A stretch of 64,000 nucleotides of DNA from UMGS1696 sp964621165 (GCA_964621165.1 CAZULC010000002.1:1-64000); one strand, 5' to 3'. Shown: positions 1 through 9,362, counted from the first letter of the stretch. Numbers and translations: made by a program. Notes: a model not told the origin generated them from the letters alone.

Positions 1-2
1 TT

Positions 3-337
3 TCAAGCGGCAAGGCTATCGCTGAATTGTATCAAACTCTGCACTTTGATTTCGAGAAGTTAATCCCTATTATTTAAGTTATGGATTTGATGTGGAAAAT
101 CTCAGGAATCAGGATGAATACCTTGCACACAGGAAATTTGTCAAGTTGAGAGATCATGGCAATCAATACTGCAAAAAGACGGAGACAGGTTACTACAACA
201 GTATTGTGCTTCTAAGAGATAAATATCTTTTTGCCAATTACCTGGGTAATGTTATAGATGAAAAATATGTTGTTCCAACAATCGCCTTGAAGAGTGAGAA
301 TATTGCATACTTTATGCGTGACAAAAAAATGGCATGA
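3..337 (+). pseudogene. Decayed gene of unknown function (3' part)
   Basis: An open frame runs in from the left edge and stops at 75-77. The adjacent frame then carries the reading on without interruption (...YGFDVENLRNQDEY... to a stop at 335-337). The simplest reading is one gene with a frameshift near 70-76. The second part could also be read as an 81-residue ORF with a GTG start at 92, but no ribosome binding site is evident there. I do not recognise the family. It is rich in charged and aromatic residues and has no visible signal peptide. It precedes another decayed gene on the same strand. Confidence 0.35.
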
Positions 338-404
338 TTCCAGAGAACTGCTTGAGGAAGGAACAAATAGAGTATACGGCAATCCCACTGACGGTTACAC
401 TTTA

Positions 405-1795
405 GCTGACACCAATGGCGATTTCACTCAAGCGGGGTCATCAACACGGTGCAAAAATACAACAACATCGACGGCACAAATCCGCACGTGTTCGAAAGAG
501 GTCCAAGCGAGTCATGGAAGCCTCAATTGAGCAGCTCCCGGGCAAAATCAACCAGTACTACCACATGCTCGGCGCGGACGAAAAGAACAACACAAAATAC
601 ACCGTCGCGTACTTATTGACTTCAGCTGTCTCACTGGATGGTGCAAACAGCGGCAACACCTAACGCGTGGATTCCGAACTCACTGATGAACACCGCTTTA
701 CCGCGAATTCGGTGCGATAATCGAAGTTCCCAACCTTGCCAACCGCCTGATAGTGCAGAAAAAGGACGAAAGCGGCAGTTTAATCAACGGCGCAGTCTTC
801 GCTTTGTTCAAAGTTGATGAGGATGGTAGATATCTTGCAGATGATGGAACACCTATAAACCAGCACGAAGATGGAACTACATACACCTTCAATTACAACG
901 AAACAGCTTCCACAATCACTACATCCAGCGGCAAAACCATAACTTCCTGCGAACAGCATGCTGCAGGCGACAGTACCATCCCCGAATCTGGGGCGTGAAC
1001 GTGCGTGTTCGGCGAAAGTACGTCTTTGACCAAAGAATGCTACTATCTGCGCGAGGTCAATGCTCTGGCGGGGGACTCGCTGAACAACACGGAAATCATG
1101 ATTCGCGTGACGGATAAGGCAATCTACGCCAACGCCGGAACAGCTAACGACAAGGTTTCAGTCTCACGCGGCGCAGGATACATAGTGTCTCCCCTTCACA
1201 AAACGGCGTCCAATGGCGACATTGACAACACCCTGACGTGAATTTATCAGCAGATGAAGGTGTTGGAAAAAGATTCGTACAGCTTTAGTGATGTTGATGT
1301 GATTAACTCAAACGAATGGTCATACTTGAACAGTGATCGCGATAAACTTACGTCATATCTGAAATACGCTCGTGGTACTGGTGATACATAAAATAAAAGA
1401 TATATCACTAACTACACACTGGATAATACCGATGGTAGAACAGTGTACTCAGAAGCCACAGCGACTGAATCAAACCTCATCACAACTGATGTGGGCTGGT
1501 CCTATAACGAAATTTATCAGGATTATGATTACGGCTGCGGATATAAAGAACCGTACGCGGAGTATGCTGACCTCAGAAGATACGGAGACATCGCCAACCT
1601 GTTCCTACGGTCGGTTTACGTCGAGGTAACGGACGCGGTAATGCACGAGTTTCCCGAAACCGGCGGAAAGAGAACCACACCTTACTACATCCTCGGCAGG
1701 GTTCTGCAGATTGACGAAGGGCGCATACCTCTGTTTCAGAAAGAGGCGGAAAAAGTGAACAACGCCGTCCCGAAAGCTGAAAATCAACATACAAA
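405..1795 (+). pseudogene. Remnant of a SpaA-type LPXTG-anchored surface protein
   Basis: Fragments of one surface protein are spread over all three plus-strand frames. At 753-998 the frame encodes GSLINGAVFALFKVDEDGRY, typical of SpaA/prealbumin-like Cna-B folds of Gram-positive pilins. At 1024-1080 comes the family's YYLREVNALAG strand. Near the end, about 1650-1690, sits FPETGGKRTTPYYILG, a slightly altered LPXTG sortase signal followed by a degraded hydrophobic and basic tail. Reading is broken by frameshifts near 500-530 and 670-750, stops near 662, 998 and 1241, and further shifts around 1370-1440. The intact ancestor would have been a sortase-anchored adhesin or pilin. No sortase gene is in the window. 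Confidence 0.72.
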
Positions 1796-1829
1796 CCGCA
1801 ACATTACCCGAAAAAATCACGATATCATC

Positions 1830-1858
1830 TTGACAAACTTTCCTGTTTGTGATAAAAT
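1830..1858 (+). promoter_or_regulatory. Sigma-A-type promoter of the uronate operon
   Basis: TTGACA at 1830-1835 and TAAAAT at 1853-1858 are separated by 17 bp. Downstream, GGAGG (1882-1886) lies about 20 nt before the ATG at 1907. A short hairpin (GGCAG gca CTGCC) sits between them and could bring the ribosome site closer to the start. A seven-codon mini-ORF (1880-1903) also ends just before the start. Confidence 0.6.
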
Positions 1859-1906
1859 GTATACCGTGATTTTTTATTTATGGAGGCAGGCACTGCCGCT
1901 TAATTT

Positions 1907-3307
1907 ATGACATATCTGAATGTAAAAGAAACCGCTGAGCGCTGGGGCGTTTCCGAGAGACGGGTCACTCTTCTGTGCAGAAACGGACGGGTTCTCGGCG
2001 CGAAAAAAGACAAAAATTCATGGCTTATCCCCGATTCGGCTGCTCTTCCGGCTGACGGACGGACGCGGGAAGCGGAATCAAAGAAAATCATGACTTCTTA
2101 TACCACTGTGGGCTATACCCCCGACGGAGCCGGACACCGCGCACTGGAAAGCTTCGAGGAGCGCTATCTCAAAAAGCCATACAGCGTTGCCTTCACACCC
2201 TACCGCATCTGTCCCCTCGGTGCGCATTCGGACCATCAGCTGGGCAAAATCACCGGATTTGCCATTGACAAGGGAATATACATGGCGTACGGACCGAAAC
2301 ATAACGGTATTATTGAGATTCAGTCTCTGCAATTTCCAAAACGGGCGCAGTGGCACGTCATGGAAGTTCCGAAGCAGAAGGAAAACGACTGGGCTGACCA
2401 TCTCAGAGGCGCGACAATTGCTCTGAACAGTCGCTATCCCCTTCGCGTGGGACTTTGCGCAGTGATCGACGGCGAACTTCCAATCGGCGGACTTTCTTCG
2501 TCGGCTGCCGTGATTATCACGTACCTGTCGGCACTTTGCGCGCTGAACAACATAAAGCTCACCCCGCAGGAGATGATCGGCATTTCCAAGGAAGCGGAAA
2601 ACAAATATGTCGGCGTGTCCTGCGGTAAGCTTGACCAGTCCTGCGAGGTTTACTGCCGTCGGGACCAGCTTCTTTACCTCGACACCAGGGACGACAGCTT
2701 CGAGCTGATTCCCACGTCCCCTTCAATGAAGCCCTACGAAATCGCAATTTTTTTCTCCGGACTGGAACGCTCCCTTGCTTCGTCAAAGTTCAACATGAGA
2801 GTTGACGAATGTCGGTCGGCCGCATATGCCCTCAAGGCGTTGTCTGGTATGGATTACGGCAAGTTCGAGGAAACCAACCTCCGCGATGTTCCATATGAGG
2901 TGTACATTAAATATAAGGATAAGCTTCCGGAAAACTGGGCAAAGCGGGCGGAACATTGGTATTCCGAATTCCACCGTGTAGAGCAGGGCGCGGATGCTTG
3001 GAGACGGGGAGACATTGCAGAGTTCGGCAGATTATCCTTCGAGAGCGGGCGGTCGTCCATTGAAAACTGGGAAACCGGCTCACCTGAGCTGATAAAGCTG
3101 TACGAAATCATGACCCACACTGACGGAATCTACGGCGGGCGTTTTTCCGGCGCTGGATTCAAGGGCTGCTGCATGGCTCTGATTGACCCGTCGTATGAAG
3201 AGAGCATACTCGAGCAGGCGGAGCGCGAATACCTCGAGGCGTTCCCGGAAATGAAAGGTAAGTACAGTGCGCATATTTGCCACAGTGCTGACGGTGTGAG
3301 ATTATGA
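1907..3307 (+). CDS. HTH domain fused to galacturonokinase-like GHMP sugar kinase
   Basis: A 466-residue protein. Residues 1-50 are an excisionase/MerR-like helix-turn-helix (YLNVKETAERWGVSERRV), often seen as a free-standing small protein in Clostridia. From about residue 90 it is a GHMP kinase of the galactokinase group. The sugar signature TPYRICPLGAHSDHQLG lies at 97-113, the ATP loop PIGGLSSSAA at 192-201, a putative catalytic Asp in KLDQS at 243, and the C-terminal motif GRFSGAGFKGCC at 411-422. RICPLGAH.DHQ and AKRAEH resemble plant galacturonokinase, as I remember it, more than GalK's GEHTDY. Expected reaction: ATP-dependent 1-phosphorylation of galacturonate (or glucuronate). An in-frame stop just upstream fixes the start at or after 1907; an internal ATG at 2090 would give the kinase alone. 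It overlaps the next gene by 4 nt (ATGA). Confidence 0.8.
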   Translation: MTYLNVKETAERWGVSERRVTLLCRNGRVLGAKKDKNSWLIPDSAALPADGRTREAESKKIMTSYTTVGYTPDGAGHRALESFEERYLKKPYSVAFTPYRICPLGAHSDHQLGKITGFAIDKGIYMAYGPKHNGIIEIQSLQFPKRAQWHVMEVPKQKENDWADHLRGATIALNSRYPLRVGLCAVIDGELPIGGLSSSAAVIITYLSALCALNNIKLTPQEMIGISKEAENKYVGVSCGKLDQSCEVYCRRDQLLYLDTRDDSFELIPTSPSMKPYEIAIFFSGLERSLASSKFNMRVDECRSAAYALKALSGMDYGKFEETNLRDVPYEVYIKYKDKLPENWAKRAEHWYSEFHRVEQGADAWRRGDIAEFGRLSFESGRSSIENWETGSPELIKLYEIMTHTDGIYGGRFSGAGFKGCCMALIDPSYEESILEQAEREYLEAFPEMKGKYSAHICHSADGVRL

Positions 3308-4038
3308 AATGTCTGATTCTTGCCGCGGGATACGCAACCCGGCTCTACCCCCTGACGGAGAACTTTCCCAAACCACTTCTCGAGGTCGGCGGAAAGCCTA
3401 TTGTGGACTGGCTCATAGACGATCTGCGCACGGCTGACGTTATAGATGAGTTTGTCGTAATATCGAACCACAAGTTTGCTCACCACTTCGAGGACTGGGC
3501 GAAGGGAAAGGACTACAAAATTACAATAGTCGACGACGGCACCTCAACCAACGAAACAAGGCTGGGGGCGGTGCGTGACATTGAATTTGCCATAAACTTC
3601 CTCCACCTTGACGACGACATGATGGTGCTCGCCGGTGACAACGTTCTCGACTTCTCCCTGACGAAATTCCTGACCTTCTGCCGGGAGAAAAACACATCCG
3701 CTGTAATGCGGTACTGGGAAGAGAAGATAGAAACCCTGCCCAAGCGCGGCGTTCTTGAAATCGAGGGGGATTTGGTCGTCGGAATGGAAGAAAAGCCCGC
3801 TCATCCCAAGACCCAGTGGTGCTGCCCGCCGTTCTACTACTACACCAAGGCTGACAGCAAGCGAATCGGTGAGTCAATCGCGGACGGCTGTGGTTTGGAC
3901 GCTCCCGGAAGTTTTATCGCGTGGCTGCTGAAAAAGTCCCCCGTCTGCGCCATGGAAATGCCCGGTCAGCGGTACGACGTCGGCAACCTCGAAAGCTACA
4001 CAAAAATCAAAAACGAATACCGGGGGATCATAAAATAA
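3304..4038 (+). CDS. Sugar-phosphate nucleotidyltransferase
   Basis: A 244-residue NTP-transferase-fold enzyme. The N-terminus has the nucleotide-binding signature LAAGYATRLYPLTENFPKPL (6-25), and LAGDNVLDFS near residue 105 carries the metal-binding Asp of the family. Enzymes of this type join a sugar 1-phosphate to UTP or dTTP. Here it would turn the uronate 1-phosphate made by the preceding kinase into a UDP-uronate. It is shorter than GlmU or full UDP-sugar pyrophosphorylases and resembles RmlA/GalU-like short forms. The start overlaps the kinase stop and its own stop overlaps the epimerase start, implying translational coupling. The sugar specificity is inferred from context. Confidence 0.82.
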   Translation: MKCLILAAGYATRLYPLTENFPKPLLEVGGKPIVDWLIDDLRTADVIDEFVVISNHKFAHHFEDWAKGKDYKITIVDDGTSTNETRLGAVRDIEFAINFLHLDDDMMVLAGDNVLDFSLTKFLTFCREKNTSAVMRYWEEKIETLPKRGVLEIEGDLVVGMEEKPAHPKTQWCCPPFYYYTKADSKRIGESIADGCGLDAPGSFIAWLLKKSPVCAMEMPGQRYDVGNLESYTKIKNEYRGIIK

Positions 4039-5126
4039 TGAAAAAAGTAATAGATTTACACAACAAAACCATCCTCGTCACCGGCTCCGCTGGATTTATC
4101 GGCTCAAACCTCGTCTTAGAGCTACTGAGGACCCAGTCCCCTGTGAAAATCGTCGGAATCGACAACGTGAACGACTACTACGACGTGTCTATCAAAGAGT
4201 GGCGGATGTCCGAGATTGAAAAGGAGGCCGCGCTTCACCCCGAGTCATCTTATAAATTCATCAAGGGCGACATTGCCGACAAATCCGCCTTAGACGATAT
4301 TTTCGCCGCCCACCACCCCGATATAGTGGTTAATCTTGCGGCTCAGGCGGGAGTGCGCTACTCCATCACCAACCCGGACGCGTACATAAACTCAAACCTC
4401 ATCGGGTTCTACAACATCCTTGAAGCCTGCCGCCACTCCTACGACAACGGTGAGACGGGCGTGGAACACTTGGTTTACGCTTCCTCAAGCTCGGTTTACG
4501 GCTCAAACAAAAAAGTGCCCTACAGCACCGACGATAAGGTGGACAATCCGGTGTCACTCTACGCCGCCACAAAGAAGTCAAACGAGTTGATGGCCCACGC
4601 ATATTCCAAGCTCTACAACATCCCCTCAACCGGACTGCGTTTTTTTACGGTCTACGGTCCCGCTGGTCGTCCGGATATGGCGTATTTCGGCTTCACTAAC
4701 AAGCTGCTGAAAGGGCAGACCATCAAAATATTCAACTACGGCAACTGCAAACGCGATTTTACATACGTCGACGATATAGTCGAAGGGGTGAAGCGGGTTA
4801 TGGCAGGCGCACCCGAGCGTAAAGTTGGAGAGGACGGACTTCCCATTCCGCCGTATGCGGTCTACAATATCGGCAATCAGAACCCGGAGAACCTTCTCGA
4901 CTTCGTGACGATTTTGCAGGAGGAGCTGATTTCCGCAGGGGTTCTGCCGCCGGACTACAACTTCGAATCCCACAAGGAGCTTGTTCCCATGCAGGCGGGG
5001 GATGTACCCGTGACCTACGCGGACTGCGAGCCTCTTCTGCGTGACTACGGCTTCAAGCCCGGCACCAGCCTGAGAGAAGGACTTAGAAAATTCGCCCGGT
5101 GGTACAGAGAATTTTATAATATGTAA
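4038..5126 (+). CDS. NAD-dependent epimerase, UDP-glucuronate 4-epimerase type
   Basis: The start at 4038 overlaps the preceding stop codon and gives a 362-residue extended SDR; the frame is open further upstream but that part lies inside the previous gene. The Rossmann motif TGSAGFIGS is at 15-23. The catalytic pair YAATK places Tyr175 and Lys179, preceded by YASSSSVYG. GRPDMAYFGF matches the GRPDMA segment characteristic of UDP-glucuronate 4-epimerases. The expected reaction is interconversion of UDP-glucuronate and UDP-galacturonate. Together with the kinase and nucleotidyltransferase it forms a short route between free uronic acid and UDP-uronates, either for salvage or for glycan synthesis. 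Confidence 0.85.
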   Translation: MKKVIDLHNKTILVTGSAGFIGSNLVLELLRTQSPVKIVGIDNVNDYYDVSIKEWRMSEIEKEAALHPESSYKFIKGDIADKSALDDIFAAHHPDIVVNLAAQAGVRYSITNPDAYINSNLIGFYNILEACRHSYDNGETGVEHLVYASSSSVYGSNKKVPYSTDDKVDNPVSLYAATKKSNELMAHAYSKLYNIPSTGLRFFTVYGPAGRPDMAYFGFTNKLLKGQTIKIFNYGNCKRDFTYVDDIVEGVKRVMAGAPERKVGEDGLPIPPYAVYNIGNQNPENLLDFVTILQEELISAGVLPPDYNFESHKELVPMQAGDVPVTYADCEPLLRDYGFKPGTSLREGLRKFARWYREFYNM

Positions 5127-5141
5127 TAAGGAAGAAAAAAT

Positions 5142-6378
5142 ATGAACAAGAAAACTGCAGTCGCGGGAACGGGCTACGTCGGCTTGTCAATCGCCAAACT
5201 GCTTGCACAGCACAACCATGTTACCGCCGTCGACATTATTCCCGAAAAGGTTGACCTCATCAACAGCCGCAAATCCCCCATCCAGGACGAATACATAGAA
5301 AAATACCTCGCCGAAAAAGCTCTTGACCTGACAGCCACCCTAGACGGGGAAGCCACCTACCGTGACGCGGAGTTTGTGGTAATCGCCGCCCCCACCAACT
5401 ACGACAGCAAGAAGAATTTCTTCGACACCTCAGCCGTCGAGTCGCGGTCATCGAGCTTGTCTTAAAAGTAAACCCCCACGCCATCATGGTTATAAAGTCC
5501 ACGATTCCCATAAGCTATACGGTGTCCGCTCGGGGAAAATACCATACCGACAACATCCTTTTCAGTCCGGAATTTCTGCGTGAGTCAAAGGTGCTGTACG
5601 ACAACCTTTACCCCTCGAGAATTATCGTCGGCACGGACCCGGACAGCCCCAGACTGACGCAAGCCGCACATACCTTCGCCGGACTTTTGCAGGAGGGTGC
5701 GCTCAAGGAAAACGTTGACATGCTGTACATGGGATTCACGAAGCCGAGGCGGTCAAGCTGTTCGCCAATACCTACCTTGCACTGCGGGTGAGCTACTTCA
5801 ACGAGGTGGACACCTACGCCGAGATGAAGGGGCTTGACACAAAGGCAATCATCAACTGAGTCTGCCTTGACCCCCGAATCGGAAGCCACTACAACCCATC
5901 CTTCGGCTACGGCGGATACTGTCTCCCCCAAGGACACAAAGCAGCTCCTCGCCAACTATCAGGACGTGCCGGAGAACCTGATTGAAGCCATAATGGAGTC
6001 AAACCGGACCCGATAGTACTTTATAGCCGACCGGGTTCTCGAGATTGCCGGAGCCTACGAAGCCAACAGCTCATTTGACGCGGCGAAGGAAAAGAAGTCG
6101 TGGTGGGCGTGTACCGTCTGACCATGAAGTCCAACTCCGACAACTTCCGCCAAAGCTCCATCCAAGGGGTAATGAAGCGGATTAAGGCAAAGGGCGCGAC
6201 GGTTATCATCTACGAACCGACCCTCGAGGACGGAAACACCTTCTTCGGTAGCCGTGTTGTGAACGACCTCGACGAATTCAAGCGTCAGAGCGGATGCATC
6301 ATAGCCAACCGTTACGCCCCCTCCCTCGACGACGTGGAAAAAAAGTTGTACACAAGGGATCTGTTCCGTCGGGATTAA
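5142..6378 (+). pseudogene. UDP-glucose 6-dehydrogenase, broken
   Basis: The N-terminal third is intact: the Rossmann motif GTGYVGLSIA, then VIAAPTNYD. The frame then shifts near 5445, again near 5740 (TEAEAVKLFANTYLALR continues in another frame) and again near 5925 and 6095. TGA interrupts just before the VCLDPRIG stretch, and TAG lies after NRTR near 6014. The catalytic-Cys segment FGYGGYCLPK is still recognisable around 5905-5935, and the C-terminal domain (SSIQGVMKRIKAKG) around 6150. A good ribosome site (GGAAG) precedes the ATG. An intact version would make UDP-glucuronate from UDP-glucose and feed the upstream epimerase. Loss would leave the operon dependent on salvaged uronate. With both substitutions and indels, decay is more likely than a single sequencing error. 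Confidence 0.85.
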
Positions 6379-6464
6379 AGCCGCGTGTGTACTGTAACTT
6401 AAAAACAAAAAACTCTAGACTAAGCCGTATCGGTGAAAACACGCCGCGGAATGACGTATTTTTA

Positions 6465-6492
6465 CTGAAAACAGCTGTAGTTCAGAGCTTTT
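6465..6492 (+). terminator. Possible terminator of the nucleotide-sugar operon
   Basis: CTGAA (6465-6469) and TTCAG (6481-6485) can pair and are followed by a T-rich run. The stem is short, so support is modest. Confidence 0.4.
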
Positions 6493-6507
6493 TTATTCAT
6501 TCTTTAT

Positions 6508-7387
6508 TCATCCGCCGACGATTGTAACGCCGTTGGGGTGCAGAATCTGACCGGCCATGTAGCTGGATTCATCCGACGCTAAAAATACATAACACGGTGA
6601 GACCTCGCATGGCTGACCTGCACGCATAATTGGAACCTGCGACGTGCCTGAGCCGAATGTCTCCACTTCCCCTGCCGAATAAGACAAGGGAATCAGCGGA
6701 GTCCAGATTGGTCCGGGGGCCACGCCGTTGATCCGTATTCCTTCCTCAGCCAGCGAAAGTGCAAGGGATCGGGTCAGAGCCGCAATTGCGTCTTTTGTAG
6801 AGCTGTAGTCGATCATGTCCTTGTTCCCTTGGTATGCCATAACGGAGGTTGTGTTGATTATGCTTCCGCCCACCGGTCTTCATGTGTAGTAGTGCCACCT
6901 GAATCAGGTGGAAAAACGAAAAAACGTTGTTTTCGAAGACGAACCTTAGCTGATTTTGCGGAATGTCGAGTATGCTTCGCTTGATGAACTGGACGGCGTG
7001 GTTGTTCACGAGAATGTCAAGCCTGCCGAAAGTTTCAACGGTCCGGCACACGCATTCCCGGGCGAAATTCTGGTTTTTCAGGTTCCCGTGAAGAAGCAAA
7101 GGCTTGCAACCAAGCTCTTCAAGCCGATTTGCTGTTTCGTCCGCGTCCCTGTCCTCGTTGTAGTCGACGACGGCTACATCAGATCCGTTTTTCGTAAAGT
7201 CGTAAGCCACGGCACGCCCGATTCCGCTGTCCCCTACGATTATGAGTGCGGCTTTGCCATCGAGACGACACAGTGGAATGTCTCTCTCGGATACAGGCCG
7301 CGTGGTCATCATGTACTCCAGTCCCGGCTGGCATTTTTGGTGCTGCGGCGGGAATGACTCAGAAAAAGAGCACTTGTTTTGCTCCAT
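6508..7387 (-). pseudogene. SDR oxidoreductase (YghA / general stress protein 39 type), frameshifted
   Basis: The N-terminal part, from an ATG at 7387, contains the QPGLEYMMTTRP lead-in typical of YghA-like SDRs. It continues with a nucleotide loop VGDSGIGRAVA (normally TGGDSGIGRA), VVDYNEDRDAD and LDILVNNHAVQ. Near 6870 the frame shifts, and the second part carries SIINTTSVMAYQG, the catalytic YSSTK, RINGVAPGPIWTPL and a C-terminal PNGVTIVGG. A single 1-nt indel would restore a full-length enzyme of about 290 residues. The altered glycine motif in the NAD loop suggests it is no longer under selection, but a sequencing error at the shift cannot be excluded. Confidence 0.8.
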
Positions 7388-7467
7388 TGTACCATCTCCA
7401 CAACTCAGTATATGCACCGGGCGGGAATGTGTGAATGGGTTTTATACCTTTTGTGAGATAAGCAGAT

Positions 7468-7812
7468 TTAATTATTTGCATGATGAATTTTTGCCATATG
7501 CACCGACCAGCGGACTAGGCATCGAAAGATGAAAATCATATCGAGGGCAAAAACATAAAACATTCCGAGCATTACGAGAAAGTACTGCGTGAATGGGTCG
7601 TAAAATGATGGGGAATGGTCCACAATATTTATATAAAATACAACGCAAGCGAGCAAAAGTAAGGAAAACACCACAAATATTGTAATAATCACGATTTTCA
7701 ATATCTTTGACTTGCCTTTTACAATCTCCCTGTGCCGAACCAACGCTCCTGCGGCGAAAATTATCGCGGGGATGATTACAAGAACCAGCAGACTGGCAAA
7801 ATCAAATTCCAT
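7468..7812 (-). CDS. Small membrane protein of unknown function
   Basis: A 114-residue protein with three clear hydrophobic segments, about residues 6-25, 38-62 and 75-98, separated by short basic loops (RHREIVKGKSK). I recognise no family motif. The ribosome binding site is weak. It lies 27 bp downstream of the flavodoxin-like reductase on the same strand and may be co-transcribed with it. Confidence 0.6.
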   Translation of the reverse strand: MEFDFASLLVLVIIPAIIFAAGALVRHREIVKGKSKILKIVIITIFVVFSLLLLACVVFYINIVDHSPSFYDPFTQYFLVMLGMFYVFALDMIFIFRCLVRWSVHMAKIHHANN

Positions 7813-7839
7813 AAGCTCATCTTATTATATGAAGTGGGT

Positions 7840-8439
7840 TCAGAGGTGTTCTTCAGTCTTCGGCAGGCCGTATTTTTCCCGTCCGAGAGCGATTGACTTC
7901 ATGAGGAAGGTCATATTGCGGGCGAGAACTCTCATGGTCTGCTTGCCTTCCTCGTCCATGTCGGCTTCTCCCTTTGCGCGTCCATGAATTGAGTTCCAGT
8001 ACTGGCTTGACGCTACGGGCATGTTGGACATGGTGAAGTACTTATTCAGCTCGTCAAATGTGGCCGAACATCCGCCTCTTCTCGCACAGACCACGCTTGC
8101 GCCAACCTTCATGGTTTTGTCAAACGGCGTGCTGTAGAACAAGCGGTCGAGAAGTGCAATGAGGGTTGCGTTGGCTGAGGCGTAATAAACCGGACTTGCA
8201 ATTACGAGGCCGTCGGCTTCCATGAATTTTTCCGCGGCAATGTTCACGTCGTCATCGAACACGCATTTTCCCAGCTCGCCGCACTTTCCGCATGCGATAC
8301 AGCCGCGAATGTCATGGCTGCCGATCTGCATTACGTCGACGTCCACGCCTTCCTCAGCGAACACCCTTGTCATTTCATCCACGGCGATGGAAGTATTTCC
8401 GTTAATCCGTGGGCTTCCGTTGATAATCAATACTTTCAT
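7840..8439 (-). CDS. Flavodoxin-fold NAD(P)H-dependent FMN oxidoreductase
   Basis: A 199-residue flavodoxin-like protein. It opens with MKVLIINGSPRINGNTS, the FMN-phosphate-binding loop of NADPH-dependent FMN reductases. A cysteine cluster CIACGKCGELGKCVFDDD (about 47-64) follows, typical of the clostridial iron-sulfur flavoprotein-like subfamily. ASPVYYASANA contacts the flavin in this family. Substrates are usually quinones, nitro compounds or electron carriers and cannot be set here. It is preceded by an AAAGGT ribosome site and lies 3 bp downstream of the esterase, so the two are probably one transcript. Confidence 0.85.
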   Translation of the reverse strand: MKVLIINGSPRINGNTSIAVDEMTRVFAEEGVDVDVMQIGSHDIRGCIACGKCGELGKCVFDDDVNIAAEKFMEADGLVIASPVYYASANATLIALLDRLFYSTPFDKTMKVGASVVCARRGGCSATFDELNKYFTMSNMPVASSQYWNSIHGRAKGEADMDEEGKQTMRVLARNMTFLMKSIALGREKYGLPKTEEHL

Positions 8440-8442
8440 GTA

Positions 8443-9138
8443 TTAAAAAATACCTTTCTTTTTACAGTTTTCCATGCACCACAAAAATCCCTTTACAACG
8501 CGCTGAGGATTATCCTGAAAATGGCTGCCGGGATTGAAGTCCATGTGGGTGTTTATTCCGAGAGCTGACAGCAGTGCGAGCTGTATCGTAATATTTTCGC
8601 GGACGCTGACGAGACGCGGATTGCATGTTCTATGCTCCTGAGAGCCGAGGCTGAGGTAAATATTTTGCACAAGCGGGCGTTTTTTCTTTACAAAATCCAT
8701 CCATCCATCAAACCAGACCGAAGGCGAACAAGCGGCGACGGCTGAGAAAGCGTTGGTTTTATACGCGCTCCACAGGCTGAACAGTCCGGCAAGGGAGTAG
8801 CCTCCGAGGATGAATTTTACGTTCTGCGGCATTTTGATTATTTGGCCGAGAGCCGGAATCAACTCATTTGTGGTATACTCCAGCGTTTTCCCTGCGCCGC
8901 TCCCGAATTTTTCCTGACCGAAAACCGGTTTGGCGTCCCAAGGTGACAATTCTTCGTTCCAGTCATCCACTTCGAGTGCGACGAGAGCGAAATATTCATC
9001 AGACGACGATTTTAGCAAATTATATTCTTCATCAATGAAATCATTTTCATGCGGCCCCGTAGGCTGAATAAGTACGAGGTCAGCCTCTCCATAAGAGTAA
9101 ATCCGGCAGCATTTTCCGGCTATAAAACCCCTTTTCAT
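8443..9138 (-). CDS. Alpha/beta-hydrolase esterase
   Basis: The frame is open from 9213, but the first 25 codons of that longer version coincide with an interspersed repeat (9160-9225). I therefore place the start at the ATG at 9138 (MKRGFIAGK), giving 231 residues. The nucleophile elbow GGYSLAGLFS is clear. AACSPSVWFDGW and YLSLGSQEHRT resemble enterochelin esterase/esterase D-like proteins, with the probable catalytic His in NPGSHFQDN near the C-terminus. There is no signal peptide, so it should act in the cytoplasm on an ester or thioester. The ribosome site is poor, so the exact start is not certain. Confidence 0.7.
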   Translation of the reverse strand: MKRGFIAGKCCRIYSYGEADLVLIQPTGPHENDFIDEEYNLLKSSSDEYFALVALEVDDWNEELSPWDAKPVFGQEKFGSGAGKTLEYTTNELIPALGQIIKMPQNVKFILGGYSLAGLFSLWSAYKTNAFSAVAACSPSVWFDGWMDFVKKKRPLVQNIYLSLGSQEHRTCNPRLVSVRENITIQLALLSALGINTHMDFNPGSHFQDNPQRVVKGFLWCMENCKKKGIF

Positions 9139-9159
9139 ACCAAACCAACTTTCTAGAGG

Positions 9160-9225
9160 CGAGCGGGGAAGCCCCCACGGGCAAACTCGGCATTTTTTCA
9201 GCTGAAACCGCATAAGCTCCCACGA
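9160..9225 (-). repeat. Interspersed repeat family 1, copy A
   Basis: In the minus sense the copy reads ATCGTGGGAGC, then a variable stretch, TGCCGAGTTTGCCC and a closing hairpin GGGGGCTTCCCC, about 22 nt before the esterase ATG. It matches copies at 24081-24167 and 38607-38735 in order and spacing of blocks. Confidence 0.6.
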
Positions 9226-9362
9226 TTTTATTCTACAGTTTCTTCATATAATATAATTATACCACATAATCTACAAAATGGCAATAGCAAAACGCTTTCT
9301 TTAATTCATAAATATTTTCATATATCTGACGTGCCGAGCAGCAATATTCTACTATAATCAAA

